DNA of 64,000 nucleotides from Firmicutes bacterium HGW-Firmicutes-11 (GCA_002840285.1 PHAE01000006.1:1-64000); one strand, 5' to 3'; shown: positions 44,619-54,998, counted from the first letter of the stretch. Notes: generated by a model not told the origin, from the letters alone. Made by a program: numbers and translations.

Positions 44619-45132
44619 ACATGTCGTCTCCCAACTCCGGCTCGACACCGGTCTCATAACGAAACGCTTCAATGATAGCCTGGAGCTTCTCCTTTTCTAA
44701 TGACTGAAACAACAAAGTAGCCTCATGTATCCTCTCCCCTGCGCCATAGCGCAAACCAATGGAGTCGGCACCGATTTTAACTGATAACAGTTTGATCCCA
44801 TCCTGATTGAACCGTATCACTTTGGAGTTCATCAGAATTCCAAACCCGGATACCACCATTTGCATATCATTCAATAAGGTTCCGTCGAGTTTGGCGACGG
44901 GTATTTGTAATATCTGGTTGTCCCAGATAAGTCGGCCTGTGGTCAGATCGCGCACCGATCGGAACAGCCATACGATTGCAATGGCTCCTCCGACCGCAAA
45001 GAACAGCATCAATATAAGCACCTGCGGATGATCCGATGCAGAAAGCCAAAAAAGCATTGCCGCGAAGAAAGCTATCATACAAATTGCAGTCAAAGAAATG
45101 GCCTGAATAAAACGATACCGAATCTTTCGCAA
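44596..45132 (-). CDS. Two-helix membrane protein with PH-like domain, first gene of the cluster
   Basis: 178 residues: two membrane helices near the N-terminus (about 10-60), then a cytoplasmic beta-rich domain (LTTGRLIWDNQILQIPVAKL ... IRFNQDGIKLLSVKIGADSI) ending in an alpha helix, which looks like a bacterial PH-type domain. The start is probably TTG at 45132, since AAGGAGGGG lies 6-7 bases upstream; no ATG fits. The ribosome binding site is clearer than any promoter in front of it. Confidence 0.65.
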   Translation of the reverse strand: MRKIRYRFIQAISLTAICMIAFFAAMLFWLSASDHPQVLILMLFFAVGGAIAIVWLFRSVRDLTTGRLIWDNQILQIPVAKLDGTLLNDMQMVVSGFGILMNSKVIRFNQDGIKLLSVKIGADSIGLRYGAGERIHEATLLFQSLEKEKLQAIIEAFRYETGVEPELGDDMYVLIQDS

Positions 45133-45177
45133 TGGAATCCCCTCCTTACGCTGTTTACATAGTACTGCGAATGTCAT

Positions 45178-45207
45178 AAAAAAAAACTCACCCGTTTGGG
45201 TGAGTTT
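45178..45207 (-). terminator. Terminator after the MFS-LuxR gene
   Basis: On the minus strand AAACTCACCC, loop, GGGTGAGTTT then nine T. It isolates the HD-GNAT-LuxR operon from the unknown cluster that starts at 45132. Confidence 0.9.
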
Positions 45208-45218
45208 CAAATAAAGTG

Positions 45219-46646
45219 TCATAATTTATTCGCTCTGTCATCAAGAAACCGACGTAGAAGTTCCGTTCGGCTTTGCACTTCAAACTTCCCGTATATGTTC
45301 TTGACATGGGTCTTAACTGTGTTTTCGCTCAAGTGCAGCTCTGCAGCGATCATCCGATTTGTCCTGCCGGTCAACAGATGATTTATGATTTCCTGCTCTC
45401 TTTTTGTCAGCAATGAAACCGCTGCAGAATTCTCTACGTCGTGATCATCACCCTGTGCGATGTACTCAGCGGCCCTCGATAAAAATGCATGGTCTGATCG
45501 GACTGCAGACAGTTGCCGGTTCATGACAGGCAGGAGAATCAAAACCGCAAAGACAACAAAAAGTGCTACGATAGAGGGCTCAGCGATTCTGGATGCAATG
45601 GAACCGCCGATCAAGATCCCTAAAACATTGGCGGCGAGTCCGGCGCCAAAAAGTCGTGCGCGATTCGGCCAGTCATCCAGCATCTCTCCCAGAATGCTCC
45701 ACCAAAACAGATCGAAAACCCCGCTCGCCCCCATCATCAATGTATTTACAATGAGATAGGATGCTACCGATCGATCCAGAATCATGAATCCCAAGAACGA
45801 GACTCCGATCATCGAGATCGCAATGTAAAGGAAGTAGGTACGGTCGATCCGCCCGGGAAGATTTCTCAGCAGTAACAACACTGCCACATAGGGAACCGCC
45901 CAGTACCATCCGGCGAGCCAATCCAAATGGGCATAGTTCGGATTGACGACCCGGTACATCAGGCCCGAGTCAATCGTAACGACAGCGATAAAAAGGCAAA
46001 GAATCAAAAGCGGTCGTAAAGGATAAATGCCGATCGATCCTTTTCCTGAACTTCCATTACCAAAAACATCATCTGAGACCGCTTGCGGCAATCGGAAAAG
46101 ACGGCCGGACAAAAGAAAGGAAAACAAAAGCAGCAGAATGGCGATCGAGAGCATTAGGGTCGGCGGCGCTTCCATCGAAGTTACATTTAACAAGATCATG
46201 AGAATGTTGGAAGCGATCAGCATATCCGCTGCAGTCCGAAATCGTTGCCCCCGCACCGTTAGTCGATGAAAGAAGTATCCGAAGGAGGCCAGGCAGATCC
46301 CTGCTGCATAACCGGCAACCGGCAAAGCAATGAACCAGTGGAATCCCGGCGAAGTGAAGTAAAGGGAAGTGCATGCTGCACAGACAAGTAGCATCGCCTG
46401 AACGACGATCTCGGCCCGTTGGGATGTTCGCACAATAATTCCTGCTGTCAATAAGCCGGCAAAGTGGCAGGCAATGACAACCAGGGCAAATCCGCTCGCT
46501 TCGATGCCCTTTGACTCGAACAAGGAATACAGTATGCGTCCTTCGAAAGGAAATGTAAGTAGCCATCCGGAAAACAACGCAAAAACAAGGACAAAATATC
46601 GCTGTCCCTGGAGATTTGCGCTGCTGTCTTTTCTGGTACTCGGCAC
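45219..46646 (-). CDS. Membrane-integrated LuxR-type regulator with MFS-like sensor
   Basis: 475 residues. Residues 15-395 form about 12 membrane helices in an MFS-like arrangement. The C-terminus is a LuxR/GerE helix-turn-helix: LLTKREQEIINHLLTGRTNR and LSENTVKTHVKNIYGKF (about 408-465). Such fusions are known in Clostridia and Eggerthellaceae and are thought to sense a ligand at the membrane. Start codon is GTG with AGGAG 9 bases upstream. Third gene of the HD-GNAT-LuxR operon. The adjacent unknown cluster is an obvious candidate target. Confidence 0.88.
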   Translation of the reverse strand: MPSTRKDSSANLQGQRYFVLVFALFSGWLLTFPFEGRILYSLFESKGIEASGFALVVIACHFAGLLTAGIIVRTSQRAEIVVQAMLLVCAACTSLYFTSPGFHWFIALPVAGYAAGICLASFGYFFHRLTVRGQRFRTAADMLIASNILMILLNVTSMEAPPTLMLSIAILLLLFSFLLSGRLFRLPQAVSDDVFGNGSSGKGSIGIYPLRPLLILCLFIAVVTIDSGLMYRVVNPNYAHLDWLAGWYWAVPYVAVLLLLRNLPGRIDRTYFLYIAISMIGVSFLGFMILDRSVASYLIVNTLMMGASGVFDLFWWSILGEMLDDWPNRARLFGAGLAANVLGILIGGSIASRIAEPSIVALFVVFAVLILLPVMNRQLSAVRSDHAFLSRAAEYIAQGDDHDVENSAAVSLLTKREQEIINHLLTGRTNRMIAAELHLSENTVKTHVKNIYGKFEVQSRTELLRRFLDDRANKL

Positions 46647-46661
46647 GCCTGATTCTCCTGT

Positions 46662-47114
46662 CTATCTTGATTGCTTTCGTATCATATGTAGATTGGGCGC
46701 TTCTTCAAAGCCGATCTGCCTGTAAAATTTGATTGCGTTCATATTGGAATGGGATGCCTCCAGCTTCAGCGCGCACCCCTTTGGATACATCAGAGAGAGG
46801 CTCTCGATGAACATAGTTGCGATGCCCAACCCCCGGGCTTCGCTTTTTACGTAGATCTCATCGATGTTGACGATGTCTCCTCCGTACTCGTTGCTCCAAA
46901 AAAAGTTCAGTATGCCATAGCCTGCAACGATACCCTTGCGTCGAAAGATCCAGATCGCCAGTTTATCTTTATGCTTTTCAGCCTCCGTCACAGTGAGTCT
47001 TATTTTCTCAAGAGTCAGGCGCTCCCCTTCCGGATCCTCGGTATAGAGGGCGAAGATCATAGTAGCCAGTTCTTCAAAATCAGGTTCTTGATAGAGTTCA
47101 AACGTTATGTCCAC
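46662..47114 (-). CDS. GNAT family N-acetyltransferase
   Basis: 150 residues with the acetyl-CoA-binding pattern VNIDEIYVKSEARGLGIATM near residue 95 and the C-terminal LEASHSNMNAIKFYRQIGFEE. Substrate unknown. Start codon is GTG at 47114 with AGGAGG upstream. It begins 11 bp after the HD gene stop. Confidence 0.9.
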   Translation of the reverse strand: MDITFELYQEPDFEELATMIFALYTEDPEGERLTLEKIRLTVTEAEKHKDKLAIWIFRRKGIVAGYGILNFFWSNEYGGDIVNIDEIYVKSEARGLGIATMFIESLSLMYPKGCALKLEASHSNMNAIKFYRQIGFEEAPNLHMIRKQSR

Positions 47115-47125
47115 TAGAGAACCTC

Positions 47126-47788
47126 CTACATCAATCCGACGCCGTTGGCTACGAGTTTGAACCGAAGTCCAAGAAACTCAGCAGCTTGACGGCAGAGCTT
47201 CATCCGTCCAAGAAATATCTCAAAGTAATCCATGACGGAGCTGAATTCCGTATCGATCTCCAAGTGAAGCGATATCGTACCGTTCTTCTCATCCAGTTCA
47301 AGCTCTGATTTTTTCACCGCATGGTTGACACGGTCATGGATATCAAATCCATCGATCGTTCCCCGGTTTCGAACCCGGGATTCCCGCACATCGCTCTTGT
47401 CCGCCAGGATCAGTGCCGCGGCGATCGCATTGACCGGCACCGCCGACCCTTCGTCGTGATGTCCGATGGCCGTCACCACCATTGCGATCTCTTCAGGATC
47501 CATTCCCAGCTTGTCTAAAATACGGAATGCCATGATAGCTCCGCTTTGTGCATGAGCCTGCCGGTTGATCACGTTGCCGATGTCGTGCATATATCCGGCG
47601 ATCTTCGTCAACTCCAGTACGCGCTCCGGGTACTGGAGAACCTGGAGAATCTCTGCCGCCCTGACAGCGCTTTTGGTGACATGAGCAAAGGAATGCTCCG
47701 TATAACCCATGGCCTCCATGGTTTCGTCCGCTTTTGCTATATAAGTATTGATTTCTTTGTTGTGTTTTACGTCTTTAAATGTGACCAT
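47126..47788 (-). CDS. HD-domain metal-dependent phosphohydrolase
   Basis: 220 residues. HD motif residues are visible: HVTKSAVRAAEI (first His), GYMHDIGNV (HD pair) and AIGHHDEGS (later His pair), followed by ADKSD. A C-terminal small alpha/beta domain follows. Probably a nucleotide or phosphoester hydrolase; substrate unknown. The start at 47788 gives a 9-10 base spacing to GGAG; an ATG three codons earlier is too close to it. Confidence 0.85.
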   Translation of the reverse strand: MVTFKDVKHNKEINTYIAKADETMEAMGYTEHSFAHVTKSAVRAAEILQVLQYPERVLELTKIAGYMHDIGNVINRQAHAQSGAIMAFRILDKLGMDPEEIAMVVTAIGHHDEGSAVPVNAIAAALILADKSDVRESRVRNRGTIDGFDIHDRVNHAVKKSELELDEKNGTISLHLEIDTEFSSVMDYFEIFLGRMKLCRQAAEFLGLRFKLVANGVGLM

Positions 47789-47837
47789 ATCATTCATTCT
47801 CCATTCATAAGAGCCCTTGGGCAAATTCAACAGTGTT

Positions 47838-47843
47838 ATTATA
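47838..47843 (-). promoter_or_regulatory. -10 element of the HD-GNAT-LuxR operon
   Basis: Minus-strand perfect TATAAT with a weak TTATTC 16 bases upstream; about 50 bp before the HD gene start. Confidence 0.5.
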
Positions 47844-47908
47844 GCATGTTTTTTTATACGAATAACTGCTTTGTTCAAATTTTACTTACTCTTAACAAAG
47901 GCCCGCGC

Positions 47909-49562
<1,654 letters not shown>

Positions 49563-49584
49563 TTTTCGGCTGCGAAAGGGAAGC

Positions 49585-50901
49585 ATGATGTCGAATCTTA
49601 CCGTCGGGATCTTCAATGATTCTTTCCCGCCAACCATTGATGGTGTTGCAAACACCACCGTCAATTATGCAAAGGAGATCCAGAAAAGTCACGGCAACGT
49701 CATTGTCGCTACACCTTGGTACCCCAGAGTTGTTGATGACTATCCATTTGAAGTGATTCGCTATCCTAGCGTTTATGTCAACCGCAAACTCGGATACCGT
49801 GCCGGAAACCCTTTGGACCCCCTGGTTTTGAATCGACTCATCAAGGCAGAAATGGATATCATCCACACCCACAGTCCCTTCATGTCGACCATTTTAGCCC
49901 GCAGCGTTCGTTTCAGCAGTTCGGCGCCTGTCATCCTGACGTATCATACAAAATTCGACATCGAATTCCGGCGTGTCTTGCCGTTCAATCATTTCCGCAG
50001 CGCTTCCATGCGCATCCTCGTAGCCAACATCAATACTTGCGATGAAGTCTGGGTCGTATCCGAGGGTGCGGGGGAAAACCTCCGAAGCCTCGGTTACGAG
50101 GGTGACTATATCGTTATGGACAACGGCACGGATTTCCCGAAAGGTCGGTCGTCCCAATCGGAAATCGACCGGCTGGCCAAGCAGTACGACATTGAGCCGG
50201 GCACGCCAGTATTCCTCTTTGTAGGCCGTATGATGTGGTACAAGGGAACACGTCTGATTCTTGACGGCTTGAGAATCGCAAAATCAAAGGGATACAACTT
50301 CCGTATGTTTTTTGTCGGTGACGGCTATGACAAGCCTGAGATCGAAGCCTACATGAAGGAATGTGGACTAGAGGAAGAATGCGTCTTTACCGGCGCGATC
50401 TATGACCGCGAGTTGCTGCGTGTGTACTTTTGCCTTGCGGATCTGTTCCTGTTTCCTTCCACCTTCGACACCAATGGCATCGCTGTGACGGAGGCTGCCG
50501 CCTGTTCCTGTCCCAGCCTTTTGATTCAGGGAAGCTGTGCCGCCGAACGGGCCGTCCATGAGCAGAATGCTTTGTTGATTCGGGAGGACGCAGAGGACCT
50601 CGCCAATACTGTGATGTTTGCTTGCGACAACCGGATGTTTATACGTAAATTGGGGGATGCGGCAGGTGATTCTTTGTACCTGTCCTGGGCCGATGCTGTT
50701 GCAAAAGCAGTCGAGCGATACCGCGGCATCCTGACCGCACAAATCGAACGCAAGGATCCGGTCTCTGCACGCCTTGCACTTCTCAGTGAGATCCAACAAC
50801 TAAAGGAAGATCTCGTCCAACGCAAGGACATCTTCGTCACGCGCTACCGGGAACGGGAGATCCGTATCATCAAAGATATGTTGGATCAATTGATGAAGTA
50901 G
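49585..50901 (+). CDS. Family 4 glycosyltransferase
   Basis: 438 residues with a GT-B fold. The N-terminal domain has NDSFPPTIDGVANTTVNYAK and HTHSPFMSTILAR; the C-terminal domain has LFVGRMMWYKGTRLILDGL and PSTFDTNGIAVTEAAACSCP (the EX7E-type site). It resembles diacylglycerol glucosyltransferases, so glycolipid synthesis is plausible but not proven. A charged coiled region closes the protein. Starts 22 bp after pyrG. Confidence 0.88.
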   Translation: MMSNLTVGIFNDSFPPTIDGVANTTVNYAKEIQKSHGNVIVATPWYPRVVDDYPFEVIRYPSVYVNRKLGYRAGNPLDPLVLNRLIKAEMDIIHTHSPFMSTILARSVRFSSSAPVILTYHTKFDIEFRRVLPFNHFRSASMRILVANINTCDEVWVVSEGAGENLRSLGYEGDYIVMDNGTDFPKGRSSQSEIDRLAKQYDIEPGTPVFLFVGRMMWYKGTRLILDGLRIAKSKGYNFRMFFVGDGYDKPEIEAYMKECGLEEECVFTGAIYDRELLRVYFCLADLFLFPSTFDTNGIAVTEAAACSCPSLLIQGSCAAERAVHEQNALLIREDAEDLANTVMFACDNRMFIRKLGDAAGDSLYLSWADAVAKAVERYRGILTAQIERKDPVSARLALLSEIQQLKEDLVQRKDIFVTRYREREIRIIKDMLDQLMK

Positions 50902-50903
50902 GC

Positions 50904-50932
50904 TTGTATTTTTTTGAAACAAATGATACAAT
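50904..50932 (+). promoter_or_regulatory. Promoter of the acetate-type transporter
   Basis: TTGTAT (50904-50909), 17-bp spacer, TACAAT (50927-50932), directly after the glycosyltransferase stop. Confidence 0.7.
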
Positions 50933-50977
50933 TTGAAAGTTAGGCAAATATCATCTGTTTTGAAAGGACGTAATCAA

Positions 50978-51541
50978 ATGTCTCCACAATCCATTCCATT
51001 AAATACTGCAAATCCTGCGCCTCTTGGTCTGTTGGGCTTTGGCATGACCACCTGTTTGTTGAACTTGCACAATGCCGGTTTCATTGAGCTCTCTATCGTC
51101 ATCGTTGCTATGGGATTGGCGCTTGGTGGAGCCACACAGATCATCGCCGGAATCATGGAATTTAGAAAGAACAACACCTTCGGTGCAACGGCTTTTACAG
51201 CTTATGGTTTCTTCTGGTGGTCGCTGATCTTGATTTGGACAACTCCTTTCAAAGGAATCCAAGCCGCTGATGCTACCAGCATGGGATTCTATCTGGCGCT
51301 TTGGTGTCTGTTCACCGGGTTTATGTTCATCGGGACGTTTAAACACAATCGTGCCCTTCAAGTCGTATTCGGTTCCTTGACGCTCTTGTTCCTTTTGCTC
51401 TCAGAGGCGAACTTCACCGGTTCTGCAGCGGTGCACACCGTCGCTGGGTACGTGGGAATCTTCTGTGGACTTGCAGCGATTTACAGCGCCATGGGACAGA
51501 TCATCAATCACGAATACGGTCGCGTCGTGATGCCACTATAG
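50978..51541 (+). CDS. Acetate uptake transporter (GPR1/FUN34/YaaH family)
   Basis: 187 residues with six membrane helices and the family motif NPAPLGLLGFGMTT near the N-terminus. Known members (SatP) carry acetate or succinate. Start at 50978 chosen for AAAGGA upstream and the motif position. Followed by a hairpin terminator, so monocistronic. Confidence 0.95.
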   Translation: MSPQSIPLNTANPAPLGLLGFGMTTCLLNLHNAGFIELSIVIVAMGLALGGATQIIAGIMEFRKNNTFGATAFTAYGFFWWSLILIWTTPFKGIQAADATSMGFYLALWCLFTGFMFIGTFKHNRALQVVFGSLTLLFLLLSEANFTGSAAVHTVAGYVGIFCGLAAIYSAMGQIINHEYGRVVMPL

Positions 51542-51575
51542 GCAAGAATACGTTCCTGTTTAGAATTTCAACATC

Positions 51576-51607
51576 GCCATCTGCCAAGCAAAGGAGATGG
51601 CTTTTTT
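51576..51607 (+). terminator. Terminator after the acetate-type transporter
   Basis: GCCATCT and AGATGGC form a 7-bp stem with a 12-base loop followed by six T. Confidence 0.85.
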
Positions 51608-51627
51608 GATTTTTGCCATAGTTTTTC

Positions 51628-51812
51628 TTGACATTAACGATGAGATCGGCCCAGATCGACCGACTGCAGCAGATCATGTTTTTTCGTGAGTTGGAGGTTC
51701 CCCTCGGAGACATCAAATCCATACTGGAGCAGCCCGGGTTTCATGCAGAAACCGCCTTGCTGGAGCACCGGAAGGCGCATTGGCGCAAAACGCCGCCGAT
51801 CTCCATCGCCAA
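51628..51812 (+). pseudogene. Remnant of a MerR-family (TipAL-type) regulator gene
   Basis: A 42-residue stretch encoded at 51649-51774 (AQIDRLQQIMFFRELEVPLG then DIKSILEQPGFH) matches the second half of the MerR DNA-binding domain and start of the linker. The first helix-turn-helix part is missing, and after HRK the frame no longer matches. The segment is preceded by TTGACATTAACG (51628-51639), which looks like one half of a MerR-type promoter/operator. This suggests a deletion fused the promoter to the middle of the gene. Confidence 0.65.
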
Positions 51813-51856
51813 AAGTAGACCGATCGTTGTCTTTGTGTACCTCCAAGTATATTTCA

Positions 51857-51865
51857 TGGTATAAT
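51857..51865 (+). promoter_or_regulatory. Extended -10 promoter of the EAL-hemerythrin gene
   Basis: TGGTATAAT, extended -10 without a good -35; start of the coding region is 28 bp downstream. Confidence 0.55.
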
Positions 51866-51892
51866 ATAGCAGAAAGTTGATTGGAGGTGCTT

Positions 51893-54058
51893 ATGGATTT
51901 CAAAGAGCGCTTGGATGGCAAGGTCGGAAGTGCCTTCGACGCCGTCCATTCTCACGTCGAGTTTTATAAAACGATCATCGATCGGATGACAAATGCCTTC
52001 GCGTTGCACAAGGTGATTCTTGATGATACGGGCACGCCTTGCGACTATGTATATCTGGAAGTCAATTCCCATTTTGAAACGCTCACCGGTCTAAAGAGAG
52101 AGAATGTACTCGGCAAAGCGGTCAGCGAATTGCTTCCGTCTCTCAAAGAAGACAAGACCGACTGGATCGGACTCTATGGCACCGTCGCAATGAAAGGAGA
52201 ATCGATCTCGTTTGAGTCCTATTCTGCTCCGCTGGACAAATGGTTCCTCATAAACGCCTATTCACCTCAGCAACAGTACTTTGTGACTGTGTTCAGCGAT
52301 GTGAGTCAATTCAAAGAGAATGAAAACCGATTACGCTACCTTGTAAACCATGACGAATTGACAGGGCTGCGAAACCGACTCGGTCTGCACGAAGATATCA
52401 AGAAGGTTCTGCAGAATTCGCCAGATTCCTCCTGTGCATTGCTCTATATCGATGTCGAGAATTTAAAGTCGGTCAACAACACATTAGGGTATTCTGCCGG
52501 AGACAAATTCATCGTAGAGATAGCAAAGCGGCTCACTGCATTCTTTGAGAGCACGTACACGTTCTATCGATTGAACGGCGGCGAATTTGCGCTTTTGCTG
52601 CCGGAACATGTGACCGATGACGAACTGCTCGTCTGCGCCAAGCGAGTGATCCAGTGCTTTAAGGATCCGATCGTTTTGCTATTCGGCTCGATCCATACGA
52701 CGGTCAGTATTGGTATCGTCCGATACCCGGAGCACGGAGCCAACAGCGAAGAACTTTTGCGCAACGCCGACGTCGCGAGGAATTCGGCAAAAGGAATCGG
52801 CAGAAACAAGTGCACGGTTTACGAGCCCTCCTTATCACGGCTCATTGAAAAGCGCACAACCATGGAGAGAGAACTGTACTCTGCATTGGGAAATAATGAG
52901 TTTGAACTGTATTACCAACCGCAACTGGATCTTTCGACAAAGAAAATCACCGGTTTTGAAGCTCTGATACGCTGGAAGAATCCCAAACTGGGATTGGTGT
53001 CTCCAGCAGAATTTATCAGCATCGCCGAATTCAACCATCTGATCATACCTATCGGCGCATGGGTGATACGAAATGCCTGCTTCTTCGCAAAGCGCCTGCA
53101 TGCAAAAGGGTATTTCGGATTTACGGTCTCGGTGAATGTGTCTGTCATACAGTTGCTTCAGGATGATTTTGCGGACTCTGTGCTGGCCATTCTCGAATTG
53201 ATTGGCCTTGAGCCAAAGTACCTGGAGTTGGAAATCACCGAGTCCGTATTGCTTTCTTCATTTGATGCCATTTTCGCAAAAATCGAGACGCTTCGTTCTA
53301 GAGGGATACGATTTGCATTGGACGATTTTGGAAAGGGCTACTCCTCTTTGAGCAATTTGAATGCCCTCCCGTTCGATGTATTAAAAATTGATAAAGTCTT
53401 TGTTGATGCCATCACAGAGAGAGAAGATCGTTTGTGTTTTACCGACATGATCATCGCACTCGGCCGAAAACTGGGAATGACCGTTCTCGCCGAGGGTGTC
53501 GAAACACAGGAGCAGATGGACTATCTGATTCAAAACCAATGCCATCAAATGCAAGGGTATTTGTTCAGCAAACCTCTTCCCGACTCTGCCATATGGGATC
53601 TTATCAGAGAAACGACACCGCCTGAGAAAGCGATCCCCGAGTTTGAATGGAATGACAAATACTGCATTTGTATCAAAGAGCTCGATGACCAGCACAAGAG
53701 GATGTCTGCAATCGGCCGCAAATTGGCTCATTTGGCGTTATCCGACAGTCAAGATGTGAGAGATGATGAGTTGGCGGTTGTCTTTTTAGAATTGAAAGAG
53801 TATCTAAAATACCACTTCGAGTTCGAAGAAGCATTGTTTTTGAAAAACAATTATCCGTTCTCCATCACACATATTGGCGAGCATCACGGCTTTATTGCTC
53901 AAGTGGAAAAGGCATTTAACGATACCTCCGTCGACAAAGGGAACCACTACTATGGATATCTGGTCGACATGATATCGGTCTGGATCACCAACCACATTCT
54001 GAAAGAGGACCGACGCTACGGCACGTATCTGACCGGGCATGGGGACAAACCCCAATAG
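51893..54058 (+). CDS. PAS-GGDEF-EAL protein with C-terminal hemerythrin domain
   Basis: 721 residues. PAS about 20-140. GGDEF domain 150-310 is degenerate: the signature is RLNGGEF (226-232). EAL domain 325-575 keeps the catalytic set: FEALIRW, VSVNVS, ELEITES, ALDDFGKGYSS, KIDKVFV and EGVET. Bacteriohemerythrin 585-710 has all seven di-iron ligands (His601, His641, Glu645, His660, His664, His701, Asp706). Predicted cytoplasmic cyclic-di-GMP phosphodiesterase controlled by oxygen or redox through the di-iron site. GGAGG upstream fixes the start. Confidence 0.93.
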   Translation: MDFKERLDGKVGSAFDAVHSHVEFYKTIIDRMTNAFALHKVILDDTGTPCDYVYLEVNSHFETLTGLKRENVLGKAVSELLPSLKEDKTDWIGLYGTVAMKGESISFESYSAPLDKWFLINAYSPQQQYFVTVFSDVSQFKENENRLRYLVNHDELTGLRNRLGLHEDIKKVLQNSPDSSCALLYIDVENLKSVNNTLGYSAGDKFIVEIAKRLTAFFESTYTFYRLNGGEFALLLPEHVTDDELLVCAKRVIQCFKDPIVLLFGSIHTTVSIGIVRYPEHGANSEELLRNADVARNSAKGIGRNKCTVYEPSLSRLIEKRTTMERELYSALGNNEFELYYQPQLDLSTKKITGFEALIRWKNPKLGLVSPAEFISIAEFNHLIIPIGAWVIRNACFFAKRLHAKGYFGFTVSVNVSVIQLLQDDFADSVLAILELIGLEPKYLELEITESVLLSSFDAIFAKIETLRSRGIRFALDDFGKGYSSLSNLNALPFDVLKIDKVFVDAITEREDRLCFTDMIIALGRKLGMTVLAEGVETQEQMDYLIQNQCHQMQGYLFSKPLPDSAIWDLIRETTPPEKAIPEFEWNDKYCICIKELDDQHKRMSAIGRKLAHLALSDSQDVRDDELAVVFLELKEYLKYHFEFEEALFLKNNYPFSITHIGEHHGFIAQVEKAFNDTSVDKGNHYYGYLVDMISVWITNHILKEDRRYGTYLTGHGDKPQ

Positions 54059-54074
54059 AAAAGGAGTGTACAAC

Positions 54075-54950
54075 ATGTTTGATCAAATCATCTATCTTGT
54101 AATCGCGCTGGTCGTTGTGGCCATCTTCACCAAGGGCGTCCGAATCGTCCGCCCGACCCACAGGGGGTTGATCGAAACCCTGGGAAAGTATAGCAAGTAT
54201 GCAGAGCCGGGTTTTCACTGGATCATCCCCTTTGTTCAAAATTTATACAAAGTCAATGTGACCGAACAGATGGTGGATGCAGAACCCCAAGTAATCATAA
54301 CCAATGACAATCTCAATGCCACTGTAGACGCTCAGGTCTATTTCCGAGTCAAACCGGTGGAAGAAAGCGTAAAAGCTTCTCAGTACAATGCGAACGATTA
54401 CCGGTATCAAGTCGTCAATCTGGCAAGAACAACGCTGCGAAACATCATCGGAACCATGTCACTGCGATCCGCCAACAGCGAGCGCGGCGTCATCAATTCT
54501 GATCTTCACGCGACCTTAGAACACGAAACGCAAAAGTGGGGAATCGAGATCACTCGAACCGAATTGAAAGAGATCGATCCTCCAAAAGATGTCCAGGAGA
54601 CAATGAATAAAGTCGTCAAAGCGGAAAACGAAAAAATAGCTGCAATCGATTTTGCGACTGCCGCAGAAACCACCGCTGACGGCGTCAAGCGCGGAGAGAT
54701 CAAACGCGCGGAAGGCATCAAGCAAGGCAAGATCTTGGAAGCCGAAGGAGAGGCACAGGCAATCAAACTTGTCAACGAGGCAGCGCAAGAGTTTTTCGTC
54801 GGCAATGCACAACTTCTACGAAAACTCCAGGCGATGGAAACGGCCTTGAAAGACAATTCTAAAATCGTGGTCCCAACAGGCAGCGACCTGGTGAATGTCA
54901 TCGGCGAAATGGCTGGGGTGTTGCCCATCAATACCCAGAAAGAAAAATAA
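54075..54950 (+). CDS. SPFH/Band 7 membrane-scaffold protein
   Basis: 291 residues: one N-terminal membrane anchor (about 3-23), SPFH domain (GVRIVRPTHRGLIETLGKYS), then a charged alpha-helical stretch (about 185-250) and a C-terminal hydrophobic segment. Related to QmcA and slipins, which form large assemblies on the membrane. AAGGAG fixes the start. Lies 16 bp after the EAL-hemerythrin gene, so it may be co-transcribed. Confidence 0.92.
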   Translation: MFDQIIYLVIALVVVAIFTKGVRIVRPTHRGLIETLGKYSKYAEPGFHWIIPFVQNLYKVNVTEQMVDAEPQVIITNDNLNATVDAQVYFRVKPVEESVKASQYNANDYRYQVVNLARTTLRNIIGTMSLRSANSERGVINSDLHATLEHETQKWGIEITRTELKEIDPPKDVQETMNKVVKAENEKIAAIDFATAAETTADGVKRGEIKRAEGIKQGKILEAEGEAQAIKLVNEAAQEFFVGNAQLLRKLQAMETALKDNSKIVVPTGSDLVNVIGEMAGVLPINTQKEK

Positions 54951-54954
54951 AAGT

Positions 54955-54992
54955 AAAAAACCGTCTCCTGGTCAAAAGAGACGGTTTTTTTT
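54955..54992 (+). terminator. Bidirectional terminator between the SPFH and cupredoxin genes
   Basis: CCGTCTC and GAGACGG arms with a 10-base loop, A-run before and eight T after; works for both converging genes. Confidence 0.92.
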
Positions 54993-54998
54993 AGTTCT

